DNA of 64,000 nucleotides from Porphyromonas cangingivalis (GTDB lineage: Bacteria; Bacteroidota; Bacteroidia; Bacteroidales; Porphyromonadaceae): the NCBI RefSeq assembly GCF_900638305.1, contig NZ_LR134506.1, positions 868,001 through 932,000 on the forward strand, read 5' to 3'. The translations under genes were made by a program, and so were the position numbers. This document shows, in pieces, positions 54,321 through 62,806 of the stretch. The notes beneath the pieces were generated by a model that saw only the letters and a list, made by a program, of their open reading frames with translations, did not search any database and was not told the DNA's origin. Every line of letters begins with the position of its first letter. Within the stretch, counting starts at the first letter, position 1.

Positions 54321-54352
54321 CTTGTATGATTTAGACCTTTTGGTTAGCTTTG
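54321..54352 (+). promoter_or_regulatory. Promoter for the 54.6-kb secreted protein gene
   Basis: CTTG (54321-54324), a 20-nt spacer, then TAGCTTTG (54345-54352). It leaves a leader of about 215 nt before the ATG at 54576. Confidence 0.6.
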
Positions 54353-54575
54353 TGGTGTATAATATCCTTAATCACATCTCATGATAGTTCGTCTATGACG
54401 GCCTTCAAGACACTACGAAAACACCTATGGCTTCGACTATAGGCAAATTAAAATTAAGGGGGACTTATCGAAAAGTATGCCACGAAGAGTAAGGAGAAAC
54501 TCTCCGAATGAAGCTCTTTGCAGGCAGAGGGACGAAAATAATATATTATCAACACCTATGACTTGTAGATCAGCT

Positions 54576-55067
54576 ATGAGAAAACTTATCTATGCGACAC
54601 TCGCCATGATGCTCTGTGTGCACTTGTCGGCGCAGACCAAAACATTCAAGGGGGCATGGTTTGAGGTCTCTTATCCGGATGCCTTTACTGCCAAAGGCTC
54701 TCTTCCCTCTTCTACGACTGAAGAGAAAGGCTTCGACAGCGCATTTTTCATTTCGCCTGATGGGGATGTGGAGTTCTATATCTTCTCTCCTCAGTGGGAT
54801 GGAGAGGCGACAGACATTGCCCTAAAACCCAACGAGAGGGAAGCAGGCCGACAGGTAAAAGAGACCAAAACACAAACCATAACTTACCTGACCATATCTG
54901 CCAAGGATGGCAGTTATACGCGAAGCTACCAAGAGACCTTCCACAAGCTCGAAAATACCAGATGGATCGTCGGCATCAAGTATCGCAATCAAGAGGCATA
55001 CAATCGCTACAAGAAGGCTTATCTGGCCTTTAAGGCTTCGTTGTCGCAGTTCGCAGATGGATTATAA
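54576..55067 (+). CDS. Secreted protein of unknown function
   Basis: I do not recognise the family. The 163-residue product has a signal peptide (MRKLIYATLAMMLCVHLSAQ) and a mature part of about 143 residues with alternating strands (GAWFEVSYPDAF, SAFFISPDGDVEFYIFSP, TITYLTISAKDGSYTRSY) and a helical end (NRYKKAYLAFKASLSQF). The ATG at 54576 is chosen because it begins the signal peptide; the frame is open from 54477. It is 25 nt before the next lipoprotein gene, so the two are likely co-transcribed. Confidence 0.75.
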   Translation: MRKLIYATLAMMLCVHLSAQTKTFKGAWFEVSYPDAFTAKGSLPSSTTEEKGFDSAFFISPDGDVEFYIFSPQWDGEATDIALKPNEREAGRQVKETKTQTITYLTISAKDGSYTRSYQETFHKLENTRWIVGIKYRNQEAYNRYKKAYLAFKASLSQFADGL

Positions 55068-55092
55068 ACCTTGACAATAAAACGAATTTATT

Positions 55093-56118
55093 ATGAAAAC
55101 TATCTATTTACAAATTCTATTGGTCATCGGGCTTTGCTCAGTCATGTCTTGTAGCTCAGGCAAAAGTGGTCAGACGACAGGTGAAAATGAAAAAACATTC
55201 AAGTCTACGAGGTATGCCAACTTTACATCATCGAATGTCATCGCACTACAAGACAGCCTACTTTTTCTGTACAACATGGAAGAAGATGAGATGATACCTT
55301 TCCACCTTGATGAGCCCGACGAAATATTCAACTTCACGTTTGGCCCTGAGGGAGAACAGACACTTTACTACACCGTCGTTAGAGACGGGATCTTGTGGCT
55401 TCGTAAGGCAACCTTCTCAGATGAAGGAGCTAAGATCGAAGATCTTATCAATATGAACATCCCAAAAGAGAAGTGTATCACTGAAAGCTACGGCAACAAG
55501 AGCACGTTGAAATATAAGGATGGCATGCTTTTGATGAAAAGTGATTTTAGCTGGGAAGTTTATGCATTTAGCACTATCAACGTTTATTCCATTGCCGACG
55601 GTACCCTCTCGATAGCTGAAGATCATACTGTATTCGAAGATGCCCCTTCGCTCATTGAAAATCAATTTAAGACAGAGGGAGGGCAACTCTTTTACCTACA
55701 CAATGGTCAGGGGTACAGCCTCACCGACAAGCTGGGTCTAAAGTTGGATGACTACGAATATTCAGCCATAGATCAAATTGAATATATGGATATTTCACTC
55801 TCTCCGGATGGATCGAAAGTTGCATTCGTCGCAATCACCTCTTTTGGCGATTTACCACATGGTCCTCTCTGTATTGCTGACTCTGATGGAACGAATCAAC
55901 AAATCTTGAAAGACGATGGAGCTGCGTACTCCAAGGGCTTCAAATGGATCGGGAACAGCTTGTTTTTCATCGATGAGGATGAAGAACTGATCCCCGAGAA
56001 CGATTCTGATTGCACCACCTCCTTGTTCTCGACCAGACCGGAGATGGGCAATACCGGTTATAGCATCTTCAAGTCGATCAGGTATTTTGACATCAAGCCA
56101 TCGGCAAAAATACAATAA
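55093..56118 (+). CDS. Lipoprotein, possible beta-propeller (TolB/DPP4-like)
   Basis: A 341-residue lipoprotein (lipobox GLCSVMSC). The body is beta-rich; YMDISLSPDGSKVAFVAITS followed by PLCIADSDGTNQQIL and GFKWIGNSLFFIDEDEEL resembles WD40-like PD40/TolB blades. It lacks any catalytic motif that I can see. No family name can be given with confidence. It follows the 163-residue secreted protein by 25 nt. Confidence 0.65.
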   Translation: MKTIYLQILLVIGLCSVMSCSSGKSGQTTGENEKTFKSTRYANFTSSNVIALQDSLLFLYNMEEDEMIPFHLDEPDEIFNFTFGPEGEQTLYYTVVRDGILWLRKATFSDEGAKIEDLINMNIPKEKCITESYGNKSTLKYKDGMLLMKSDFSWEVYAFSTINVYSIADGTLSIAEDHTVFEDAPSLIENQFKTEGGQLFYLHNGQGYSLTDKLGLKLDDYEYSAIDQIEYMDISLSPDGSKVAFVAITSFGDLPHGPLCIADSDGTNQQILKDDGAAYSKGFKWIGNSLFFIDEDEELIPENDSDCTTSLFSTRPEMGNTGYSIFKSIRYFDIKPSAKIQ

Positions 56119-56145
56119 TACCCTTCGAGTAAATATGAGACGAGT

Positions 56146-56310
56146 ATGAAACGAACACGTCTTATTCTGCTCTGAATCTTGTACATTGGCTCATCATTCG
56201 CACAGAGCCCCGCAAAGACAAACAAAACAATAAACATAAAAGAAATCTCCGGAAAAGGGTGAGCAAAAAACTTTGTCACTGAGGACATAAAAGATTTTGT
56301 AACCAATTAA
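56146..56310 (+). pseudogene. Remnant of a small exported protein with two in-frame TGA codons
   Basis: From ATG 56146 the frame reads MKRTRLILL, stop, ILYIGSSFAQSPAKTNKTIN IKEISGKG, stop, AKNFVTEDIKDFVTN, then TAA at 56308. Ignoring the two TGA codons gives a normal signal peptide and a short mature part. Both TGA positions (56173-56175 and 56260-56262) would fit Trp. The organism uses TGA as a stop elsewhere and has RF2, so this is best read as a decayed gene. Confidence 0.5.
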
Positions 56311-56324
56311 AATAAACTTTAGTC

Positions 56325-57152
56325 ATGAGACTCCTAAGTTTCTTAACCATACTCATTTGCATGGCTACGGTATCCGCACCAGCATTTGCACAAGAAGAGG
56401 AGGTAAACACCTCAGTATTCTATTCGTGTAGGCTCAAACAGTTTGATATACAATTGACCTATGACGAAGAGAATACTTCCGCATCCGTACTCGAACTCAA
56501 ATACCCAAATGGCGGCATAGAGACATTCGATTATATGGATGGCTCTGAGCAAGCAAATCGTCATCGATTGAAATGCGAACAAACCGGCGACCGAGCTATG
56601 ATCTTGACAGATAAGAGCGACAAAGGCATCATCAAGATCACACTATCTCTGAAGGGTAAAGAGAAGACTCTGATATTGGATGCGAGGCCACATCCAACGA
56701 GCATCGATGTTTTTGTCTCTGATGATACCGGCAGTGATACCAACCTCCGCAATGCGCCCAAGGGTAAGATAGTGGGCAAACTACCCAAGTCCGGCACCTA
56801 CATGATGAATATATGTGATGCCACGAACGGTTGGTGGCGCATCTGTAGCAACGAAGTGTCTGCCTACACGGATAACATGGAAGGAGAAATTCCGGCCGGT
56901 ACCGAAGGTGTGGCTTGGATACACTACTCTGTACTTGGTACAAGCACGCGCAACTATGGAGGAGAGACCCTGCATCTCAGAGATTCCCCATCAGAAAAGG
57001 CACGTGTGACTTACTCATTCAAAAAAGAATTGGAACTTCGTCCTATTGAGGAAGACGGAAGATGGATCAAGGTCGAAACAACTGACAAGAAGCACCGTGG
57101 CTGGATAGACTCCTATTGGCTATGCGGTAATGCGCTCACCACTTGCCCATAA
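56325..57152 (+). CDS. Secreted protein with two SH3b-like domains
   Basis: A 275-residue protein with signal peptide (MRLLSFLTILICMATVSAPA, cleavage near AFA). An N-terminal beta domain (about 25-120) is followed by two bacterial SH3-like domains: about 130-170 (TNLRNAPKGKIVGKLPKSGT and NGWWRI) and 205-265 (LHLRDSPSEKARVTYSF, DGRWIKVETTDKKHRGWID). SH3b domains often bind peptidoglycan or peptides. No enzymatic domain is present. Two Cys near the end (WLCGNALTTC) may form a disulfide. Function is unknown. Confidence 0.75.
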   Translation: MRLLSFLTILICMATVSAPAFAQEEEVNTSVFYSCRLKQFDIQLTYDEENTSASVLELKYPNGGIETFDYMDGSEQANRHRLKCEQTGDRAMILTDKSDKGIIKITLSLKGKEKTLILDARPHPTSIDVFVSDDTGSDTNLRNAPKGKIVGKLPKSGTYMMNICDATNGWWRICSNEVSAYTDNMEGEIPAGTEGVAWIHYSVLGTSTRNYGGETLHLRDSPSEKARVTYSFKKELELRPIEEDGRWIKVETTDKKHRGWIDSYWLCGNALTTCP

Positions 57153-57181
57153 AAGGAAGTGACTCTTCCCAAATAAGAAAG

Positions 57182-57233
57182 CTGTCTGATGGATGTTACT
57201 TTGAGATACTACGAAACTACATCCATCGGACAG
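57182..57233 (+). terminator. Long hairpin after the SH3b protein gene
   Basis: CTGTCTGATGGATGT pairs with ACATCCATCGGACAG (one G-T) around 22 nt, 30 nt after the stop codon. The following bases TGTCATTT give only a weak U-run. The rest of the gap to 57506 shows nothing I can assign. Confidence 0.6.
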
Positions 57234-57506
57234 TGTCATTTAAGCCGGTAAATGTAACATCTTGAAGACTCAAAAGCGCCCTCGGACAATTACGACAAAA
57301 TTGCTTCCCTCCCCAAAGATAAGGATGTCCAAGATTGCAATATGTTTAGATAATCTTTGTTATCACTTTGGATGAATTTTAGGTACTTTCTACTCTTGTT
57401 TTAGGTCGTTGGTTGGTATCGTGTGTTGAAGATATTGACAAAGACTTGTATCGACCAGGCATTAACGTCGTGCCAAAAGTTCAACCTTAGAGTCCTTTTC
57501 ATTGTT

Positions 57507-57514
57507 TACCTTTG
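57507..57514 (+). promoter_or_regulatory. -7 element for the dehydrogenase-like gene
   Basis: TACCTTTG, 43 nt before the ATG at 57557. It overlaps an upstream TTG of the same frame, which argues against that codon as the start. Confidence 0.6.
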
Positions 57515-57556
57515 TACAAGGGCACAACATATTTATCACTGCCCGTTGATGAACTT

Positions 57557-58609
57557 ATGAAAGACAAAAACGACATACAATCTTTCAAGACGGATCGGCC
57601 GTTGATTGTTTTCGGAGCTACGGGGCTGTTGGGTAGTCAACTCGTCTTCATGGCTTGTGCCGATAGATTTTCGCCACACCTTATCCTGCATGGCTCACAC
57701 CTTCCAAGACTGGAGGGTCTGAAAGCTGAGATCCTCGAGGCTGGGTTTGATGGTATCGAAGTGACGATCACCACGGACACGGATGAGGCTTGCAGGCAAG
57801 GCGGATACCTCTTCTACTCTCGCAGCGTACAATCGGGTAAGCAGACACGCGAAGAGATGTTACTCGACAATGCCCCCACTGCCAAAGAGACAGGACTGGC
57901 GATACGAAAAGCTCCTAACTCGATCCACAGGGTGGTATGTGTATCAAACCCCTCGGACATCATCGGCCTTACACTGTTGATCCATAGCGGTCTTGCTCCC
58001 GAACAAGTCTTCTCCATCTCTGCACTGGACACCACTAGATACATCAGAGCGATAAAAGAAGTACTCGGTATAGAGCGTGAGGACATGAGCGGCGTGTACA
58101 CCCTCGGTAGCCACGATATGTCGATGGCAGTGATGAGAGACACCGTGCGTATCAAAGGATGGTCGATAGATAAGTGTATCTCCGAAGGGTTGATGACCGA
58201 AGAGGATTGGAACGAGATCCAAAATAGGGTTGTCAATGGTGGCAGAATGGTCATTAAGAAGAGAGGACATACAGCGTACCAAAGTCCGGCTTACCTTGGT
58301 TATCAGATGCTCCTTGCCTCGGATGAAGCTGTATTCCCCTACCCATCAGCGAGATATCACAACTCGTCACTTTTCCCACACTGTTTTTTATCACTTCCGA
58401 CAATCATCGACAGCAAGGGATGCCGTCATCAGCGACAAAGTTACACGGATAGAGACATAGAAGCACTGAAACGCTCTTATCAGTCGATCCGAACTCTGAG
58501 AGACATTGCCATCGAACATGGACATCTTCCCAACACCGCCTTATGGGAACAGAAGCTGCAAGAGCAAACCGATGAGCTCATTCTGAAAGAAAAAAGTAAA
58601 AATATCTGA
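57557..58609 (+). CDS. Lactate/malate dehydrogenase family protein
   Basis: A 350-residue NAD-dependent dehydrogenase-like protein. The Rossmann loop is VFGATGLLGSQLV, of the cytosolic MDH-like GxxGxxG type. The segments VCVSNPSDIIGLTLLIHSG, SALDTTRYIRAIKEVLG (Asp and Arg of the catalytic and substrate site) and TLGSHDMSMAVMRD (catalytic His) are present. The mobile substrate loop reads SVQSGKQTREEMLLDNA; the first Arg of the usual RKPGM(T/S)R loop is missing, so substrate choice is uncertain. The function could be malate, lactate or another hydroxyacid. It has its own promoter, and nnrD downstream has another. Confidence 0.75.
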   Translation: MKDKNDIQSFKTDRPLIVFGATGLLGSQLVFMACADRFSPHLILHGSHLPRLEGLKAEILEAGFDGIEVTITTDTDEACRQGGYLFYSRSVQSGKQTREEMLLDNAPTAKETGLAIRKAPNSIHRVVCVSNPSDIIGLTLLIHSGLAPEQVFSISALDTTRYIRAIKEVLGIEREDMSGVYTLGSHDMSMAVMRDTVRIKGWSIDKCISEGLMTEEDWNEIQNRVVNGGRMVIKKRGHTAYQSPAYLGYQMLLASDEAVFPYPSARYHNSSLFPHCFLSLPTIIDSKGCRHQRQSYTDRDIEALKRSYQSIRTLRDIAIEHGHLPNTALWEQKLQEQTDELILKEKSKNI

Positions 58610-58620
58610 TCCAATATTTT

Positions 58621-58628
58621 TATCTTTG
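58621..58628 (+). promoter_or_regulatory. nnrD -7 element
   Basis: TATCTTTG, 43 nt before the nnrD ATG at 58672. Confidence 0.55.
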
Positions 58629-58671
58629 TTTGAGGTTAAAGTTATTTACATGGAGGTAGACATTTTTCATC

Positions 58672-60207
58672 ATGTTAAAGATATATACGCAAGAACAGAT
58701 ATTCAATCTTGAACAGTCGGCAACAAGTGCCAAGGGCAACTGCTCTTCGCTTGATCTATGTGAACAGATGAGCAATGCCTTCTGTGCTCAGTTTCAGAGG
58801 GATTTCAAAGGGACTCACAGGATTGTCATTTTTGCGGGACCGGGGGCGAATGGGGCATTGGCTCTTGCGATCGGTCGTATATTGTCCAACTTCAACCACA
58901 CCATCGAGGCTGTCGTGCTGAATCCCTCCGGTTTGCTATCGGACGACTGTCTCATAAACCAGCGTCGCTTGTCTCAAAATCAGGCAAATGTCAATGTGAG
59001 GGAGGTCACCACCTCCTTCAACCCTCCCATGATCCAACCTGAAGATATCGTCATCGATGGAATGTGTGGGATAGAGATGAACATGCCTTTCGAGGGAGAT
59101 CTTGCAAACGTGGCAAGATACGTCAACAAGATGGCAAAGACGATCTTGTCGATAGACATCCCTTCAGGTCTGATGTCGGAAGACAACAGCAATAACAACA
59201 TGGAGAATGTTATCAAGGCGACATACACGTACACATTTCATGGACCTAAGTTGGCATTCATGCTGTCTGACAATGCTCCCTACGTGGGTGAATGGAAGGT
59301 CATAAATATCGGGCTCGGAGACAGTCAGCCGGACAAGCGCACGAAGTATTATGTCTTTAGTTCGTCAGATATGGAGGAACTACCTCGAAGAGAGAAGCAT
59401 ACGTGCAAGTATGACTATGGACGTGTGGCACTCATAGCAGGTAGTCAGGGTATGATGGGAGCAGCGATTCTCGCCGGAAGGGCTTGTATGCGTTCAGGAG
59501 CAGGACACTTGACCGTACACATCCCAAACGGGACCGAGCATATCATACATACAAGCTTGCCGGAAGCCGTAATTTCGAGAGACAAACACTCGGAGTACTT
59601 CACGATGTTTGACAATGCGCACATCTATGATGCCATCGCCATAGGACCGGGACTGGGGCGCAACTTTGATTCTGCTGCAGCCCTTGAAGGCTTGCTCTGC
59701 TACTACAAGAAGCCCATTATCATAGATGCTGATGCCATACACCTTCTGGCAAGCAATAAATCTCTGCTGAACAAACTCCCCGAAGACTCTATCCTCACGC
59801 CTCATGTAGGAGAGTTTGATGCACTGGTGGGAACTTCATCCAACGATTACGAAAGGCTCATGAAAGCATCCCAAATTGCCGTTGATCACCGTGTAAATAT
59901 CATCCTCAAGGGAGCTTATACCGCAGTGTGCTCGAAGAGTGGTAGGATCATATTCAACACCTCAGGCAACCCCGGTATGGCCACTGCGGGGACAGGAGAT
60001 GTCTTGACAGGGACTTTGCTTGCACTGCTGGGCAGAGGACATAGCCCCTTGGTGGCGTCTCTCTTTGGCACATTCATTAACGGATATGCCGGGAATCTCT
60101 ATGCCAATGACTTCTCTGAAGAGAGCCTCATAGCAAGCGATATCATTGATTATCTGCCAAAAGTCTTTAAATATTTTAAATCTTCGGACAGCTTCTATGG
60201 CATGTAA
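58672..60207 (+). CDS. nnrD: Bifunctional NAD(P)H-hydrate epimerase / ADP-dependent dehydratase
   Basis: A 511-residue repair enzyme that restores damaged, hydrated NADH and NADPH. The N-terminal YjeF_N epimerase domain (about 1-215) shows the IVIFAGPGANGALALAIGR loop and SIDIPSGLMSED. The C-terminal ribokinase-like dehydratase domain (about 225-511) shows ALIAGSQGMMGAAILAGRAC, AIAIGPGLGRN and the phosphate-binding GNPGMATAGTGDVLTGTL. Length and domain order are standard for the fused form. It is cytosolic. Confidence 0.93.
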   Translation: MLKIYTQEQIFNLEQSATSAKGNCSSLDLCEQMSNAFCAQFQRDFKGTHRIVIFAGPGANGALALAIGRILSNFNHTIEAVVLNPSGLLSDDCLINQRRLSQNQANVNVREVTTSFNPPMIQPEDIVIDGMCGIEMNMPFEGDLANVARYVNKMAKTILSIDIPSGLMSEDNSNNNMENVIKATYTYTFHGPKLAFMLSDNAPYVGEWKVINIGLGDSQPDKRTKYYVFSSSDMEELPRREKHTCKYDYGRVALIAGSQGMMGAAILAGRACMRSGAGHLTVHIPNGTEHIIHTSLPEAVISRDKHSEYFTMFDNAHIYDAIAIGPGLGRNFDSAAALEGLLCYYKKPIIIDADAIHLLASNKSLLNKLPEDSILTPHVGEFDALVGTSSNDYERLMKASQIAVDHRVNIILKGAYTAVCSKSGRIIFNTSGNPGMATAGTGDVLTGTLLALLGRGHSPLVASLFGTFINGYAGNLYANDFSEESLIASDIIDYLPKVFKYFKSSDSFYGM

Positions 60208-60272
60208 TCCGCAAATTATTTGTACATTAGTATTTCTCACAAAAGAAATACTTAATCGACAAGTTAATAGCC

Positions 60273-60671
60273 ATGAATGCAAAAGGAAATGGGGTTGGTT
60301 ATCAGAACGAGTATGTACTTAACAGAGCCTCCGTACGCAGTATCTGGAATCAACTGACAACTTCGAAAGGTCTCTCTGAATGGTTCGCTCCGAATGTCCT
60401 CATCGACAGTAAAAGCATCCGTGTAGAGTGGGATGAGCTCGGAGATCATCGAGAGGGTACAATCACAGACATAGAGAATGAAAAACTGATCAAATGGATA
60501 TGGAATGACGACAAAAAGTCTTATCTCTCCATGGAGATCGTCAAGACCGAACTGACCTCGACAGTCTCGCTCCTCGTCGATGATCACGACATCGAAATGG
60601 ATGCTGTGACACTCGAACAACTTTGGGAACGTCATATCGAAGAACTTCGACATAGCCTCGGCATAGAATAG
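60273..60671 (+). CDS. START-like domain protein
   Basis: A 132-residue cytoplasmic protein with a START/AHSA1-like helix-grip fold: YVLNRASVRSIWNQLTTSKG, LSEWFAPNV, IRVEWDELGDHREGTITDIE, KLIKWIWND, and a C-terminal helix EQLWERHIEELRHSLGIE. This small family is common in Bacteroidales; I know no established ligand. It stands 100 nt before lptG, which has its own -7 element. Confidence 0.75.
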   Translation: MNAKGNGVGYQNEYVLNRASVRSIWNQLTTSKGLSEWFAPNVLIDSKSIRVEWDELGDHREGTITDIENEKLIKWIWNDDKKSYLSMEIVKTELTSTVSLLVDDHDIEMDAVTLEQLWERHIEELRHSLGIE

Positions 60672-60684
60672 GCTCTTTCTCTAT

Positions 60685-60716
60685 TGTATTTCAACGTCCT
60701 TTTTCGTTATCTTTGT
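60685..60716 (+). promoter_or_regulatory. lptG promoter
   Basis: TTG (60685-60687), a 21-nt spacer, then TATCTTTG (60709-60716), 55 nt before the GTG start. Confidence 0.6.
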
Positions 60717-60771
60717 ACTCCGTAGAACAGACCGATATTTTTCACCAAAGATTATGTCATAACTGTATTTC

Positions 60772-62784
60772 GTGAGTATTAAGAAGCTCTATATATACAT
60801 CATCAAGACCTTCCTGCCTCTGTTGCTGGTATCCTTTGCGATCTCATGGTTTGTTGTGATCATGCAGTTGCTGTGGCGTTTTGTGGATGACCTTGTCGGT
60901 AAAGGTATTGATGCGGTGATTTTTATCAAGTTGATGTTCTATGCAGCCATGACTGTGGTGCCATTGGCCCTCATCCTTGCCATCCTTGTGGCTTCGCTGA
61001 TGACCTTCGGCAACTTGGGTGAGCGATTGGAACTTCTTGCGATGAAATCTGCAGGTGTGCCTCTCTATACGATCATGAAGCCGATATTTATGTCTGTGGT
61101 CGTAATAGCGGTGGGATTATTTGTATTTCAGAATGACTGGATGATTAAATCTCAAGTCAAATTCTGGGCATACTATTTTGCCATCCGAAACAAATCTCCG
61201 GAACTTGCAATCCCTGAAGGGGTCTTCTACAAGGAGTTAAGAGGATACAGCATCTATGTCAAAGAAAAAGACTCCAAGGCAAAACTGCTGAAAGGTGTCA
61301 TGATATACGACTATAAGTCCGGCATCAATGATGCAACAGTAATCGTTGCCGATTCGGGGCGTGTGTACTCGACAAAAGACAATACAGCCCTGATCCTTGA
61401 ACTGTATCATGGAGAATCTTTCAAAAACCTAAGATCTCCCAGCTATGCCAATCCACAAGAGCTGATGCCATACCTCAGAGAGAGATTTGAAATGAAAGAG
61501 GTGCATATATTATTTGATACGAACCTCGATAGACCGGATGAAGATGTCATTGCATCTCAGTTTGTGGGAAAAAATATCGTTCAGCTTAAGGAGTTTTCAG
61601 ATTCTCTTAGCCTTATCGTAGACTCATTGGAGGTGATCTCAGCAAAAGAGATCATCAATAGCTCATACCAGACAAGATTCTTACCGGAGTCGCCGATGTC
61701 ACGGGTTGAAAACAGCTATTCGATGGATCATGACACAGAACAGAGCATTTCGGAAGAGAAACTAAATACAACGAATCAATCCTCCCACAGCCTCTCTATT
61801 GCAGAGATATATCCCTCAAAGTACTTACAGCTATCAATCGAAGAACAGAAAAACTTCTCAATGACCCAAAGATTGGCTACTATGGGAATGAGGGAGAAAA
61901 AAGACCTTTATACAAAAGCTGAGGAATTGGTCTCACAACAACTTGCCACAAGCAGTTTCACTCGTTCAGAAAGAGAAGGCACTCTGAGCACAATGCGTAA
62001 AAACGAGTTTGAATTCCATCGCAAGATGACCTATCCCGTTGCTTGCTTGGTGTTTTTCTTCATCGGAGCACCTTTAGGGGCCATCATTCGAAAAGGGGGG
62101 CTGGGGACACCGATCGTGACTGCCGTTCTGTTCTTCATCGTATACTATGTCTTGGAGACCATGGGGCTCAAGATGGCAAGAGATGGCAAAATTGAGGTGT
62201 GGATAGGGATGTGGTTACCATCGATCGTTCTTTCTCCGATCGGTCTGTGGTTGAGCTATATTGCCACAAAAGACTCAACAAAACTCAACTTGGACAACTA
62301 TATCAACACGATGCGCAAACTTTTGGGCACATCTACTGCACGTAAGATTGAGTTCAAGGACATAACGATGATCGAGGTGAATCACACACAAGCAACCAGA
62401 GACATCTCCATATTGGAAGAGGCAGTCAAGAAGCACCTCTCTATGCCTTCAATGTCCTACTTGGACTTTTTCCTCGACAACGAAAAGCATCAACAACGAC
62501 AAGAGATATTTGAACTGACTGAAAAGATCGTGGAGAACTTGTCTAACTCCAGAGATTATCTCTTGATCAATAGACTTGCCAATTACCCTTACCTAAAGGA
62601 TTTGGCGCGCACAATGAGACTCTCCAATAAGTGGGGCAACATCACACTGATGATATTATTCCCATTGGGTCTATCTTTCTATGGCATCTATCTGTACCGA
62701 AACAAGGCGTATAGAAGAGAGCTTGAAAACATAATCAACACCAACAAACAAATGTTGGAACTCATTCCTCCCAAAAACAATTAA
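60772..62784 (+). CDS. lptG: LptG/LptF-family LPS export permease with long C-terminal extension
   Basis: A 670-residue YjgP/YjgQ-family protein, about twice the usual 360. It is part of the LPS transport machine that lifts lipopolysaccharide off the inner membrane. N-terminal TMs ([20 protein letters not shown] and following, to about residue 125) precede the periplasmic domain (about 125-420). The second TM set begins at [20 protein letters not shown], with the conserved [24 protein letters not shown]. Beyond about 510 a 160-residue helical segment leads to one more TM ([17 protein letters not shown]), not found in E. coli LptF/G. The start codon is GTG, supported by the promoter position. 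ribBA begins 22 nt downstream. Confidence 0.85.
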   Translation: MSIKKLYIYIIKTFLPLLLVSFAISWFVVIMQLLWRFVDDLVGKGIDAVIFIKLMFYAAMTVVPLALILAILVASLMTFGNLGERLELLAMKSAGVPLYTIMKPIFMSVVVIAVGLFVFQNDWMIKSQVKFWAYYFAIRNKSPELAIPEGVFYKELRGYSIYVKEKDSKAKLLKGVMIYDYKSGINDATVIVADSGRVYSTKDNTALILELYHGESFKNLRSPSYANPQELMPYLRERFEMKEVHILFDTNLDRPDEDVIASQFVGKNIVQLKEFSDSLSLIVDSLEVISAKEIINSSYQTRFLPESPMSRVENSYSMDHDTEQSISEEKLNTTNQSSHSLSIAEIYPSKYLQLSIEEQKNFSMTQRLATMGMREKKDLYTKAEELVSQQLATSSFTRSEREGTLSTMRKNEFEFHRKMTYPVACLVFFFIGAPLGAIIRKGGLGTPIVTAVLFFIVYYVLETMGLKMARDGKIEVWIGMWLPSIVLSPIGLWLSYIATKDSTKLNLDNYINTMRKLLGTSTARKIEFKDITMIEVNHTQATRDISILEEAVKKHLSMPSMSYLDFFLDNEKHQQRQEIFELTEKIVENLSNSRDYLLINRLANYPYLKDLARTMRLSNKWGNITLMILFPLGLSFYGIYLYRNKAYRRELENIINTNKQMLELIPPKNN

Positions 62785-62806
62785 ACAACACAATACCGTC
62801 ATTATA

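Noticed and set aside
57512-57556. TTG start codon for the dehydrogenase-like gene
   Set aside because: It falls within the -7 element TACCTTTG, so it would not be transcribed; ATG 57557 is used instead.
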